Source: Sthenelais limicola (lineage: Eukaryota > Annelida > Polychaeta > Phyllodocida > Sigalionidae). Taken from it: DNA of 64,000 bases. The position numbers and the translations under genes were made by a program. The stretch covers positions 91,181,784 to 91,245,783 of the forward strand of contig OW804096.1 in the NCBI GenBank assembly GCA_942159475.1. Reading direction: 5' to 3'. Below, in pieces: positions 1-12,620 of this stretch. A model generated the notes under the pieces. That model was not told where the DNA came from and did no database searches. It was given only the letters and a program-made list of their open reading frames with translations. Position 1 is the first letter of the stretch; every line of letters starts with the position of its first letter.

Positions 1-1066
1 GAGCCTCATGCAACACGGGAAACATGATATCGCCACCGCCCCATTAAGTTAACGATATCTTTGCGATATCAAGCATTTCTGGCGCAACGAGCCCGGTGCA
101 TGACTTTTGGGGATATCACATCGCTTGAATTATAATAGTGATCCGTCTGCTATCTGTTTACGATCCAATGTTGTTGGTGTTACATGAGGTCCTCAGATCG
201 TTGCGTTAAGCTGAGGTGGGAACTATGATGACCCACCAATAACTCCAGAATATTCTTACATCATAAGAAGATAAATAAAATAAAGTCCAATATATCAAAT
301 TTTCAAAGGTAATGACAACTTTTTTCTGTCATTAAAGAGCACTTTCATCTACTTATCAATCCGATCTGGGGCGTCACATCGCACCACGTTAATCATATCA
401 ACAGCCCTTAAATAGTGATCCGTAGGACGACTTAGCGCAACGCTGTTGCTTGCGCAACCATAACGATTTAGAGTTCAGCTAATGCAACCTAATGCCATAA
501 ATGTTCGTAGGGATTGATGCATGATTAAGTCATTTTTTTAGAACTATACGGTCGTTTTTTAATGGCTACCAGCCTGAGAAACGGGTTAAGTATAGTGCGC
601 GTTGGTATACGCGTTAAACTCAGCTCGCGTGCGGCAAAAGTATGATGTCCGCCGTGGTGAGAGCATTATGGTGTAACATACTCCACTTATTTTTAGTTAT
701 GCCTTTTATTACTTTTTCTTTAATACTTTTGTTTTGGCTATATTTTTTCCTTTTCTCAGGTAACTCAAGCTGCTAAAACATAAAAGCTTCGTTTTGTTTT
801 TCAGATTAAATACCTCCACCATGTTTTATTGTGTCTCTGTTATGTTTCCCATTACAATATGTCGATCATGGCTATTTAATTATATTTGTTCTTAATTAGC
901 TTGATTTGTTTTTTAATTTCATCCTTTCCCTGTTTTTGTGAACAATGTAAATCAATTGTACATGATCAGCTGAGAATACTATCATTGCCATAATGCTTGT
1001 TTTTCTGAATGAAAATAACTTAAATCTCAATATCTTGAATCTAAATAATATTTTCTTTTATTTCAG
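1..1066. other. AT-rich non-coding stretch ending in a splice-acceptor-like site
   Basis: No convincing coding frame is visible. It ends in a pyrimidine-rich tract followed by TTTCAG at about 1066, a good match to an intron 3' end on the plus strand, 47 bases before the ATG of the next ORF. If that site is used, this region is intron or upstream sequence of that gene. A short stretch at about 630-660 recurs in the same orientation near 62520. Confidence 0.4.
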
Positions 1067-1112
1067 AACCGCACGAACTCACAAATAACAAGTTTGACGG
1101 TGACGTACGATA

Positions 1113-1808
1113 ATGGCTGTGGCACTACTCACTCTCTACTCACTCGCCTTTGGGCGTCCTGCTCCTCCCTCCCTGCCCGCCGAAACCCCCTCCTCCCCAG
1201 CACCCCTGCCTGAGTTGGATGACACCGCAGACCCTCAGCTGGATGCCTCTGATATTCCCCAAATGGATGAGGCTGGTGTCCCACAGGTGGAGTCTCACGT
1301 GGATGAGTTGGATGTTCCCCAGGTGCAAGTTTTCCTTCCTCACTTGGTTGAGTCCCAAGTGCAGCTGTCCTCCCTAACACCCTCCTCGCCCTCCTCGCCC
1401 TCCTCCCCCCCAACACCCCTGTCTGTTCCCTCAGTTCCCGGTTTGGTATGGGACGACACCGCAGACCCTCAGCTGGATGCCTCTGCCCAAGTGGATGAGG
1501 CTGGTGTCCCACAGGTGAACTCTCACGTGGATGAGTTGGATGTTGCCAAGGTGGAAGTTTTCCTTCCTCACTTGGTTGAGTCCCAAGTGCAGCTGTCCTC
1601 CCTAACCCCCTCCTCCCCCCCAACACCTCTGTCCGTTCCCTCGGTTTCCCGTTTGGTATGGCAAGAAAACCATAACCGAGGAGGTCCCTCAGCCCCTTGT
1701 CCCACAACCCTCTCCACCGAGCCCCTGCTACTCATTCCCTCACCCTTCCCTTTCAACCTAACAACTGACTCATGTTCAGCAGTAACAAAAAATAACAAAA
1801 AAAAATAA
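1113..1808 (+). CDS. Hypothetical Pro/Ser-rich protein with an internal tandem duplication
   Basis: I do not recognise this 231-residue frame. It opens with a short hydrophobic stretch (residues about 3-14, VALLTLYSLAFG) that could be a weak signal peptide. The body is two near-identical copies of a ~70-78 residue block (about 36-113 and 114-183) that starts DDTADPQLDAS and ends in a Pro/Ser tract with LSVPSV. The blocks are also nearly identical at DNA level, so the duplication is recent. A splice acceptor (TTTCAG) lies 47 bases upstream and an A-rich tail-like run follows the stop, so it may be the last exon of a gene or a processed copy. Low-complexity composition and several overlapping frames on both strands mean it could also be non-coding repeat. 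No function is inferred. Confidence 0.35.
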   Translation: MAVALLTLYSLAFGRPAPPSLPAETPSSPAPLPELDDTADPQLDASDIPQMDEAGVPQVESHVDELDVPQVQVFLPHLVESQVQLSSLTPSSPSSPSSPPTPLSVPSVPGLVWDDTADPQLDASAQVDEAGVPQVNSHVDELDVAKVEVFLPHLVESQVQLSSLTPSSPPTPLSVPSVSRLVWQENHNRGGPSAPCPTTLSTEPLLLIPSPFPFNLTTDSCSAVTKNNKKK

Positions 1809-1923
1809 AAAAATTGCTGCCCTAACCTTATCTTGTAAGTTCTCTCTCTCTTCTCCATTTGCTTGTCTTTGTCTGTCAATCCTAACTAATTCATTCCTAT
1901 CAACTAACTCAACAAAATTATTT

Positions 1924-2030
1924 TTACTAGACAGAAAGCTCCTTACTTATAGATAACATTCTCCATCTCTTAATATCCGGTTGGTGTCTTGAGGATCCCC
2001 AGGGAGGTCGTCACAGGAAAGGATTATCCC
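1924..2030 (+). repeat. Dispersed repeat, copy 1 (pair at 4908-5010)
   Basis: About 100 bases starting ACTAGACAGAAAGCTCCTTA and including GGTGTCTTGAGGATCCCCAG are repeated with a handful of substitutions at 4908-5010 in the same orientation. Confidence 0.75.
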
Positions 2031-4907
2031 TGTTCCTGCCAGAATTACTGGACTATTAACATGATTTCTGAACTAAACCAGACCCCAGCCTAATATGTTT
2101 AATGTGTTTAATGCACACAGTGAATGTGTGTTAGGGTATTGTCTCTGGCTCTGTGTTTGACTGTGATGGCATTTATTATTTTTCTTGGATCTATGTGTGT
2201 GTTACCTGCATTTGTAAGCACGATTAATAAGCACACACACACTGTATGGCTGAACCATCCGACCTAGCCTTGAGAGCATGGCAGCCACTGGTACAACCAC
2301 ATGTATATAGTGCAAAACATATAGTGCAAGGTAGAAATTGAGTGGATATGTGTTAGTGTATTGTCCCTGGGTACTTAGAAGGAAGACGTGTTTTAATAAT
2401 TTCCTTCTAACTGTGTACTGGTTTTGCAGTCGTTCCTTTAGCATGCCCCTGTCCTAGGTAACATGGTGGGTCTCCATTATTCTTATTGTGTTCATTCAAT
2501 AAGAAATTAGGAAAACTAGGATTGGTACATTATGTATACCCGATTACAACTTCTAGCCAGTGAATATCTCTAGTTTAAGAGGATTTTAGCTTAGACCACG
2601 TTTCGATCTGTCCAGGGAGTGGATGGGGCTACTTTTCTCATATAATAGCGGCATGTGTCATCGCAGATGTAGCAAGATTTTTGCCATATATTCCAATATT
2701 CCCACTAGAATTAGTTTTACTTGTTCAAATACCCAAGTGACTCTGTACTAGGAAACAATAATGGGTCTTCCTGAGCCTTGACCCACAGGGACATAATTCT
2801 TAGGCATAAGGACACAAGTGCATCTTTACAATGCCTTCTGATTCCTTTGGAAACTTTTACATAGTACAATGTTGTATACCCTAAATATATTTAGAAACCA
2901 CCCCCCTAATGGCTTTATTTACCCAGTGACATCAGTTCATTTGCATTTATTTAAAGCCTTTTCCCATACAGTGAATATAATTATTTTAAAAGGACCACGT
3001 CTTGATCTTGATCTGTACTAGGTAACAATGATGTCTCTCTATTATTTTTATTGTGTTTCATGTATATGTGTGTGGGAACTATGGCTTTCTCACCGAAGTA
3101 TAAGCACATTTGTTCTTTGATTACTTTTCACAACTGTTAGGGTGAGTTATGAGTGACTTCATACAATGCTTCATTGGGGGTATATGGGTCAACAATTTGT
3201 TCAAAACTTTTTCAAAAATCCCGACTCATATATATATAAATTTGTTTTAAAAAAACATTAAAAACAAAAACAAACTTGAAATATGGAAGCTAGTTTCATG
3301 GTCTTCGCCTACTAATTAAGTTTTTGGCGAAAAGAGGGGGCTATGAACCTAGTAGTTTCAGTTTGATATTTCCTTCAGTGGTCAGGGGGGAGGCAGGTGG
3401 GAGAAATGAAGCAGAACTATGTCGTGTATTCATGATTTCCTTGATATGTTACGTTGAGTGTGAAGAGGCTTATATTGCTACTGAACAACTTTCTGGTAGG
3501 AGTGCATGGGGAACACACAAAAGCCCATGAGAATCAATACATGTCACTTGGAATTAGTTTGAATCACAGATGAATAATTTCTAGAGGTATCTGGGTGACC
3601 TCTGGTTGTTCAGAAGGTGATTATTCCAGCCATTCATTAAATAAGTGTGATTACACCAGCTTGTAATGGCAATAATAATATTTTAGACCGAGTTGGAATG
3701 GAATTAATTAGCACAAGAAGTTGCAATATTTAATTACAGTACCTACCCAGAGCATATGTTAAAAATATGGTATTAGATTAGGGAAAAAGTGCCAGTAAGC
3801 ACTTCATGTCTCATGCCTTACGTTAATGCTGGGAATAGGGGTATGGGGTATTGAGCAACAAGTGTAAGGGATTATATCTGAGTAATTCTGATAATAAACA
3901 ATTTCTAGAAGTTTCTGGGTGCCTTCTGGTTGTTCCGGAATGTGATTATCCCAGAGTATATATCCTAAACAATATGACAACAAAGCATAGACTGCCCCCC
4001 CCCCCCACACACAGATAGGGAGAGGGAGAATAAGATAGAGTGGGTGGGGTAGAGAAAGACATGAGGGAGAGGATGGGGGAGTGAGTGTCAGTGTATTTTA
4101 GCGATGGCATTTATTATTTTACTTGGATCTCTGTGTGTGGGAAAGGCCAGTGTGTTGTGTTACCTGCATTTATAAGCATGATTAATAAGCACACACACTT
4201 TTTTATTCATATGGAGGCGACATCGTCATGCAGACATCAACCAAATATATATTATATAATTCATATAACATGGGGTAATTTCCATAGCTCCTATACAACA
4301 TAGCTTTCAGATGTTATTTGGCTTTTGGTGTGGTAGAGTCAACTCAGAATGGAAAACAGTCCAAGAGGAGAGCTTTAAGACACACAATCCCATTGCATAT
4401 ATATGCTTAGCCATGCCACCAAATATTGGCATGAATGGGTCAAGGGACGGACCCCAACCTGCGGCACAAAAAGCAATTCAGTGGCGCATCACTTTGTGGT
4501 CGGGGGCGGGGGATTCCCATAATTTCAAATCCTACTTATACTTGCCCAGTTTTGAACAGATTTCTAGATGCTAGTATTGGTCAGTGTGGTTCTCATCGTT
4601 TCCAGATGTTATTAGGGAGACATCCCATCATTGTGGTTTAAGTTGTCATAGCTTCCAGATCCCATTAGGCTTTCATGTAGTAGGGTAAACTCTGAAGAGC
4701 AACAGTCAAGAGGAGAGCTTCAAGAGCAGATGCCATCATGCTTTCTTATAGTAGAATAAACTAAAAACATAATAATATACATTAAATTCACATACTCATG
4801 CACAAGGAGAGCAGACAAGAGGAATGGCAAGAAGCCTCACAGCTCTTCAAGCATGTCTGCTTGGCCACCGCATAATGCGGTGAATGGGTCAATGGGTGGA
4901 TCCCTAA

Positions 4908-5010
4908 TCTACTAGACAGAAAGCTCCTTACTTGTAGATAACATCCTCCATCTATTAATATTCGGTTGGTGTCTTGAGGATCCCCAGGCAGGTCGTCACA
5001 AGAAAGGGCG
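4908..5010 (+). repeat. Dispersed repeat, copy 2 (pair at 1924-2030)
   Basis: Second copy of the ~100-bp repeat, same orientation, about 3 kb from the first, with scattered substitutions. It lies just before the start of the 947-bp array. Confidence 0.75.
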
Positions 5011-5184
5011 GGCATGGGGCCCTATCCACTTTTTTCAAATTTTGAAATTCTGAATTGGGAGGGGCTTTGTAGGGCAAGGAAGGGAGGGGAGGGGGAGCAT
5101 GCCAAAAAGCATCACATTAACCAATAACAAACCTAACAAAGATTTTGGTAAGGAATAACTCCATGGTTTTGATACCGAACAGAT

Positions 5185-8100
5185 ACAATGACGATGTTTG
5201 ACTATTTATATCCTGTGAATTCATAGATATTGTTTATATAGCGTGAAGTGCATACCCTGTCACATGACGCAGGCCTCAGGACATACAAATCCCCTCAATA
5301 TATATAGGCAACGCTTGAGAATATCCATGCGATATAGCGTTTTTCAATTGAAATGTTGAAATGGCCTTTAATTAAATGAATAGAAAAAAATAATGTCCCA
5401 TTCCATGTAGCAGTTAAATTGAAAGTTTTCTTGTTTTTCTCATATTATATATATGGCAACGCTTGAAAAAATACTATGACGATGTTTGACTGTTTATATC
5501 CTGTGAATTCCTAGATATTGTGTATAGCGTGAAGTGCATACCCTGTCACATGACGCAGACCTCAGGACATACAAATCCCCTCAATATATATAGGCAACGC
5601 TTGAGAATGTCCTAGAGACATAGCGTTTTTCAATCGAAATGTTGAAATGGCCTTTAATTATATAAATACAAAAAATAATGTCCCATTCCATATAGCATTT
5701 AAATTCAAAGTTTTCTATTTTTTCTCATCTTATATATATGAACGCTTGAAAATATCCATGCTGGACATAGCGTTTTTCAATTGAAATGTTGAAATGGCCT
5801 TTAAATTATGACCTGTGCCATGCGACAGGCAAAGATTAATCTCCTGTGTACCCCCCGGTTTTGTACTAGTCTCCTGGTTGGGGACCATTTTGTTTAATAT
5901 ACAGTGGTTTCTTTCAGATTGCGAGGTTGGAGGTTAGTGGGCTGAGCTCACAAAAAGTATTGTAGTTGTCCTCTGGTCAGAACAGATACAATGACGATGT
6001 TTGACTGTTTATATCCTGTGAATTCATAGATATTGTTTATATAGCGTGAAGTGCATACCCTGTCACATGACGCAGACCTCAGGACATACAAATCCCCTCA
6101 ATATATATAGGCAACGCTTGAGAATATCCATGCGATATAGCGTTTTTCAATTGAAATGTTGAAATGGCCTTTAATTATATAAATACAAAAAATAATGTCC
6201 CGTTCCATATAGCATTTAAATTCAAAGTTTTCTTGTTTTTTTCATCTTATATATATGGCAACGCTTGAAAATATCCATGCTGGACATAGCGTTTTTCAAT
6301 TGAAATGTTGAAATGGCCTTTTAATTATATCCTGTTCCATGCAACAGGCAAAGATTAATCTCCTGTGTACCCCCAGTTTTGTACTAGTCTCCTGGTTGGG
6401 GACCATTTTGTTTAATATTCGGTGGTTTCTTTCAGATTGCGAGGTTGGAGGTTAGTGGGCTGAGCTCACAAAAAGTATTGTAGCCGTCCTCTTGATGGTC
6501 ACCCTCTTCCTGTCTCTCTTTCCATTCTCCTCTCTCTCCTCTTTCTCCATCTCCTTCCTCACCCCCTTTACTCACTCCCATCCTCCCGTCTTTTTCTCCC
6601 CCCACCCCTCTTCACCTTTTCGGGAACTGGACCGTTTAAAGGGTCACCAATTTGTAGCGAGCTCTTCATGTTATTCTCAAATATATTTCTATTATATAAA
6701 ATAAATCTAATAATTTGCAATTCTTCCCATCATGGACCCCTCTATCTAATGATAGCCCGGAACATGAAAGGAGGTTATATTGCGGGGAGCTCACTGCCCT
6801 TTTACTTTTAAGGGGGGGTTTTCAAAATTACTTCAAAAATACCTGTTTTATAAATTGACACCAAAACCTCTCTGGTTTTTCTAAAGGCTCATTACCTTTG
6901 TAAATTGACAATCTGATGATGTAAGCATCAGATACAATGACGATGTTTGACTGTTTATATCCTGTGAATTCATAGATATTGTTTATATAGCGTGAAGTGC
7001 ATACCCTGTCACATGACGCAGACCTCAGGACATACAAATCCCCTCAATATATATAGGCAACGCTTGAGAATATCCATGCGATATAGCGTTTTTCAATTGA
7101 AATGTTGAAATGGCCTTTAATTATATAAATACAAAAAATAATGTCCCGTTCCATATAGCATTTAAATTCAAAGTTTTCTTGTTTTTTTCATCTTATATAT
7201 ATGGCAACGCTTGAAAATATCCATGCTGGACATAGCGTTTTTCAATTGAAATGTTGAAATGGCCTTTTAATTATATCCTGTTCCATGCAACAGGCAAAGA
7301 TTAATCTCCTGTGTACCCCCAGTTTTGTACTAGTCTCCTGGTTGGGGACCATTTTGTTTAATATTCGGTGGTTTCTTTCAGATTGCGAGGTTGGAGGTTT
7401 GTGGGCTGAGCTCACAAAAAGTATTGTAGCCGTCCTCTTGATGGTCACCCTCTTCCTGTCTCTCTTTCCATTCTCCTCTCTCTCCTCTTTCTCCATCTCC
7501 TTCCTCACCCCCTTTACTCACTCCCATCCTCCCGTCTTTTTCTCCCCCCACCCCTCTTCACCTTTTCGGGAACTGGACCGTTTAAAGGGTCACCAATTTG
7601 TAGCGAGCTCTTCATGTTATTCTCAAATTAATTCTTCCCATCATGGACCCCTCTATCTAATGATAGCCCGGAACATGAAAGGAGGTTATATTGCGGGGAG
7701 CTCACTGCCCTTTTACTTTTAAGGGGGGGTTTTCAAAATTACTTCAAAAATACCTGTTTTATAAATTGACACCAAAACCTCTCTGGTTTTTCTAAAGGCT
7801 CATTACCTTTGTAAATTGACAATCTGATGATGTAAGCATCAGATACAATGACGATGTTTGACTGTTTATATCCTGTGAATTCATAGATATTGTTTATATA
7901 GCATGAAGTGCATACCCTGTCACATGACGCAGACCTCAGGACATACAAATCCCCTCAATATATATAGGCAACGCTTGAGAATATCCATGCGTCATAGCGT
8001 TTTTCAATTGAAATGTTGAAATGGCCTTTAATTATATAAATACAAAAAATAATGTCCCGTTCCATATAGCATTTAAATTCAAAGTTTTCTTGTTTTTTTC

Positions 8101-9640
8101 ATCTTATATATATGGCAACGCTTGAAAATATCCATGCTGGACATAGCGTTTTTCAATTGAAATGTTGAAATGGCCTTTTAATTATATCCTGTTCCATGCA
8201 ACAGGCAAAGATTAATCTCCTGTGTACCCCCAGTTTTGTACTAGTCTCCTGGTTGGGGACCATTTTGTTTAATATTCGGTGGTTTCTTTCAGATTGCGAG
8301 GTTGGAGGTTAGTGGGCTGAGCTCACAAAAAGTATTGTAGCCGTCCTCTTGATGGTCACCCTCTTCCTGTCTCTCTTTCCATTCTCCTCTCTCTCCTCTT
8401 TCTCCATCTCCTTCCTCACCCCCTTTACTCACTCCCATCCTCCCGTCTTTTTCTCCCCCCACCCCTCTTCACCTTTTCGGGAACTGGACCGTTTAAAGGG
8501 TCACCAATTTGTAGCGAGCTCTTCATGTTATTCTCAAATATATTTCTATTATATAAAATAAATCTAATAATTTGCAATTCTTCCCATCATGGACCCCTCT
8601 ATCTAATGATAGCCCGGAACATGAAAGGAGGTTATATTGCGGGGAGCTCACTGCCCTTTTACTTTTAAGGGGGGGTTTTCAAAATTACTTCAAAAATACC
8701 TGTTTTATAAATTGACACCAAAACCTCTCTGGTTTTTCTAAAGGCTCATTACCTTTGTAAATTGACAATCTGATGATGTAAGCATCAGATACAATGACGA
8801 TGTTTGACTGTTTATATCCTGTGAATTCATAGATATTGTTTATATAGCGTGAAGTGCATACCCTGTCACATGACGCAGACCTCAGGACATACAAATCCCC
8901 TCAATATATATAGGCAGCGCTTGAGAATATCCATGCGATATAGCGTTTTTCAATTGAAATGTTGAAATGGCCTTTAATTAAATGAATAGAAAAAATAATG
9001 TCCCGTTCCATATAGCATTTAAATTCAAAGTTTTCTTGTTTTTTTCATCTTATATATATGGCAACGCTTGAAAATATCCATGCTGGACATAGCGTTTTTC
9101 AATTGAAATGTTGAAATGGCCTTTAAATTATGACCTGTGCCATGCAACAGGCAAAGATTAATCTCCTGTGTACCCCCCGGTTTTGTACTAGTCTCCTGGT
9201 TGGGGACCATTTTGTTTAATATTCAGTGGTTTCTTTCAGATTGCGAGGTTGGAGGTTTGTGGGCTGAGCTCACAAAAAGTATAGTTGCCGTCCTCTGGAT
9301 GGTCACCCTCTTCCTGTCTCTCTTTCCATTCTCCTCTCTCTCCTCTTTCGCCATCTCCCTCCTCACCCCCTTTACTCACTCCCATCCTCCCGTCTTTTTC
9401 TCCCCCACCCCTCTTCACCTTTTCGAGAACCGGACCATTTAAAGGATCACCAATTTGTAGTGAGCTCTTCATGTTATTCTCAAATATATTTCTATTATCT
9501 AAAAATAAATCTATGTAATTTGCAATTCTTCCTATCATGGACCCCTCTATCTAATGATAGCCCGGAACATGAAAGGAGGTTATATTGCGGGGAGCTCACC
9601 GCCCGTTTGTTTAGTAGTACCATTTTCAAAATTACTTGGT
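5185..9640 (+). repeat. Tandem array of ~947-bp repeat units
   Basis: The landmark ACAATGACGATGTTTGAC starts at about 5185, 5475 (variant), 5987, 6934, 7845 and 8791. The spacings 5987-6934 and 7845-8791 are 947 and 946. The 6934 unit is 911 because it lacks ~36 bases of an AT-rich segment. The first two copies are truncated. Each unit contains two copies of a ~145-bp sub-repeat (ATAGCGTTTTTCAATTGAAA), a segment ending TTTCTTTCAG that resembles a splice acceptor, and a CT-rich block that opens spurious reading frames. The units are nearly identical, so homogenisation is recent. No coding capacity is credible. Confidence 0.9.
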
Positions 9641-9998
9641 GAGCTCTTCATGTTATTCTCAAATATATTTCTATTATCTAAAAATAAATCTAAGTAATTT
9701 GCAAATCTTCCTATCATGGACCCCTCTATCTAATGATAGCCCGGAACATGAAAGGAGGTTATATTGCGGGGAGCTCACTGCCCGTTTGTTTAGTAGTACC
9801 ATTTTCAAAATTACTTGGTGAGCTCTTCATGTTATTCTCAAATATATTTCTATTATCTAAAAATAAATCTAAGTAATTTGCAATTCTTCCTATCATGGAC
9901 CCCTCTATCTAATGATAGCCCGGAACATGAAATGAGGTTATATTGCGGGGAGCTCACTGCCCTTTTACCTTTTAGGGGGGGGGTTTCAAAATTACTTC
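9440..9998 (+). repeat. 179-bp tandem repeat, three copies (block A)
   Basis: GAGCTCTTCATGTTATTCTC starts at 9462, 9641 and 9820, an exact 179-base period. The unit is the 3' part of the 947-bp repeat, amplified alone. The array is copied again at 11627-12140. Confidence 0.9.
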
Positions 9999-10498
9999 AA
10001 AAATACATGCTTTATAAATTGACACCAAAACCTCTCTGGTTTTTGTGGCACATTGTTTGCATGTCCATGCTTTCCCAAGCTTGGTTAAAATGTCCTTTCA
10101 TTCAATTATTAGAAGGCCACTGAGCTATATCATCAACATTAAGCTAGATAACATTTAAAGGATAATGCTAGTTCTTTCTAAAGGCTCATTACCTTTGTAA
10201 ATTGACAATCTGATGATGTGAGCATAGAAACGGATGTGCTGTCCTGGCCAAAACATATTATAGGTGAGATACCAGAAATACTATTTCAATAACCATTGTT
10301 AAAATCAATTTAATTAAATGATGCTTTTAGACAATAATTATGATTTTCTAAGAAATTCAAACAGGTATTTAATAGTTTCAATATTCACAGGCAACCTCTT
10401 CATATTTTATAGATTTCAAGGCATTATTCTCTTGTTGAAATGTGTATGATATATTTCCATATACATAATACATCATCTTCATGCGTATCATTTTACAG

Positions 10499-10572
10499 CT
10501 ATTGTACATCTGGCGGATCTACCTTGAAACAACAGTCATCAAGTGCAATGCTGGTGTGTGAGAATATCATAA
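10499..10572 (+). other. Possible internal exon (splice-flanked), unrecognised
   Basis: A 74-base segment is bounded by a strong acceptor (ATTTTACAG) and a near-consensus donor (GTAAGTTC). Only one frame is open through it. Spliced to 10852-10925 the frame continues to a TAA. I recognise no domain, and repeats lie on both sides, so this may be chance. Confidence 0.2.
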
Positions 10573-10851
10573 GTAAGTTCAACGACTATTGCATTCCTTC
10601 ATGGACCTCGTTCCTAAATATACGAACAGAGTATTAATCTCTCTATAATATGACTTGAAAACCCCTGAGAATATTTAAAAGAATCATAATTAGATACAGA
10701 TGTATAATGATTACATATGTTGCTTGATTGAATTGTTGTGCGTACACTATATGGATATCATATGTAATTAAAACAACTGTTATGTATATGATTGTTCTAT
10801 GCACATACTTTACAATACAAGTAATGCTACTGTGTAACTCTATCTCTTCAG

Positions 10852-10925
10852 ATGAAAGAGGGAGGATTCCATGTTGCCAGTATACTGTGTATATGCAAGG
10901 ACACACACAACAAAGGGATCTATAA
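10852..10925 (+). other. Possible terminal exon, unrecognised
   Basis: The segment follows a CTCTTCAG acceptor. In phase with the candidate exon at 10499-10572 it reads 24 codons to a TAA and includes a Cys-Cys pair. An alternative frame from ATG 10852 runs to 11052. There is no recognisable family, so support is weak. Confidence 0.2.
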
Positions 10926-11066
10926 GCTTCCACTTCCAACCGGGGACAATGCATGGAGAGACATGAAGCTTTTGGACTCATCTCGAAGAGATCCTCCAAG
11001 TATGATAACTCAAAGTAGGATGGTGAGCTGTGACAATGTTGTATTCATGTGAAACAAGCAAATCAT

Positions 11067-11190
11067 TTAGACATAGTATTGTATATTATATGTATGGATA
11101 TAGGCATTTAGACATAGTATTGTATAATATTAGGTATGGATATAGGCATTTAGACATAGTATTGTGTATTATTAGGTATGGATATAGGCA
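11067..11190 (+). repeat. ~42-bp tandem repeat, three copies
   Basis: Three imperfect copies of a ~42-base unit containing GGATATAGGCATTTAGACAT are seen back to back. Confidence 0.85.
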
Positions 11191-11323
11191 TTTCCACTAT
11201 GGCAGCAAATGTTGTTTATAATATAATAATATGAATAGGTTCCTGTTCTCAGTAAATCCCTGTAATATTTTAACAATGCTCATTATAGGAAGATCAATTT
11301 AATTTCATAATTGATTTGGGAGT

Positions 11324-11600
11324 AATCTGTGGCATTGTTCATATAGATCATTTGAACCATCAATTCAATATGTTCAATATAATGTAAGGTTATGTAACAC
11401 TACTGCCTCTTTGATTAAAAAATGTGTAATTAATACTATTCCATGACACAAAAGCTATGTTAATTTTAATATATTTTTGGTGGAGCGACTTTGTAATACT
11501 AGGGGGATAATATGTTATACCTCCTTGTGTTATGAAATATAAGGTTTATCCTATGGCACTATACTATATTTTAACTTTTAACAATTTAATTTCATAATTC
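11324..11600 (+). repeat. Duplicated segment, copy 1 (pair at 12346-12620)
   Basis: The stretch beginning TGTGGCATTGTTCATATAGA is repeated with few changes at 12346-12620 in the same orientation. Together with the 179-bp block this indicates a local ~1-2 kb segmental duplication. Confidence 0.85.
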
Positions 11601-12345
11601 CATTTAAAGGGTCACCAATTTGTAGTGAGCTCTTCATGTTATTCTCAAATATATTTCTATTATCTAAAAATAAATCTATGTAATTTGCAATTCTTCCTAT
11701 CATGGACCCCTCTATCTAATGATAGCCCGGAACATGAAAGGAGGTTATATTGCGGGGAGCTCACTGCCCGTTTGTTTAGTAGTACCATTTTCAAAATTAC
11801 TTGGTGACCTCTTCATGTTATTCTCAAATATATTTCTATTATCTAAAAATAAATCTAAGTAATTTGCAATTCTTCCTATCATGGACCCCTCTATCTAATG
11901 ATAGCCCGGAACATGAAAGGAGGTTATATTGCGGGGAGCTCACTGCCCGTTTGTTTAGTAGTACCATTTTCAAAATTACTTGGTGAGCTCTTCATGTTAT
12001 TCTCAAATATATTTCTATTATCTAAAAATAAATCTAAGTAATTTGCAATTCTTCCTATCATGGACCCCTCTATCTAATGATAGCCCGGAACATGAAAGAA
12101 GTTATATTGCGGGGAGCTCACTGCCCTTTTACCTTTTAGGGGTTTTTTTTTCAAAAATACATGTTTTATAAATTGACACCAAAACCTCTCTGGTTTTTGT
12201 GGCACATTGTTTGCATGTCCATGCTTTCCCAAGCTTGGTTAAAATGTCCTTTTATTCCATTATTAGAAGGCCACTTAGCTATATCATCAACATTAAGTTA
12301 GATGACATTTAAAGGATAATGCTAGTTTTTTCTAAAGGCTCATAA
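11601..12345 (+). repeat. 179-bp tandem repeats plus flank, block B (copy of 9440-10190)
   Basis: The 179-base unit recurs at 11627, 11806 and 11985. The following flank (ACACCAAAACCTCTCTGG, then GGCACATTGTTTGCATG) matches 10020-10190. Block B sits about 2165 bases after block A. Confidence 0.88.
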
Positions 12346-12620
12346 CCTGTGGCATTGTTCATATAGATCATTTGAACCATAAATTTGATATGTTCAATTT
12401 AATGTAAGGTTATGTAACACTACTACCTCTTTGATTAAAAAATGTGTAATTAATACTATTCCATGACACAAAAGCTATGTTAGTTTTAATATATTTTTGG
12501 CGGAGCGACTTTGTAATACTAGGGGGATAATATGTTATACCTCCTTGTGTAGGCCTAATGTTGTGTAATGAAATATAAGGTTTATCCTATGGCACTATAC
12601 TATATTGTAACTTTTAACTC
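12346..12620 (+). repeat. Duplicated segment, copy 2 (pair at 11324-11600)
   Basis: Direct copy of 11324-11600. It carries a short insertion (TAGGCCTAATGTTGTG) and point changes. Confidence 0.8.

Larger units (their letters stand above)
1809..5184. other. Non-coding region with small diverged duplications
   Basis: Frames here are short and unconvincing. The region holds diverged direct repeats. About 2160-2240 recurs at 4096-4200 (shared GATGGCATTTATTATTTT and GATTAATAAGCACACAC). About 3565-3640 recurs at 3885-3960 (AATTTCTAGA..GTTGTTC). A motif around TGTACTAGGTAACAAT is seen at about 2445, 2745 and 3018. No tRNA, rRNA or domain is seen. Confidence 0.45.

Noticed and set aside
7285..7722. 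145-codon frame within the 947-bp repeat
   Set aside because: It spans a CT-rich low-complexity tract, exists only in the unit with the 36-base deletion, and has no domain.
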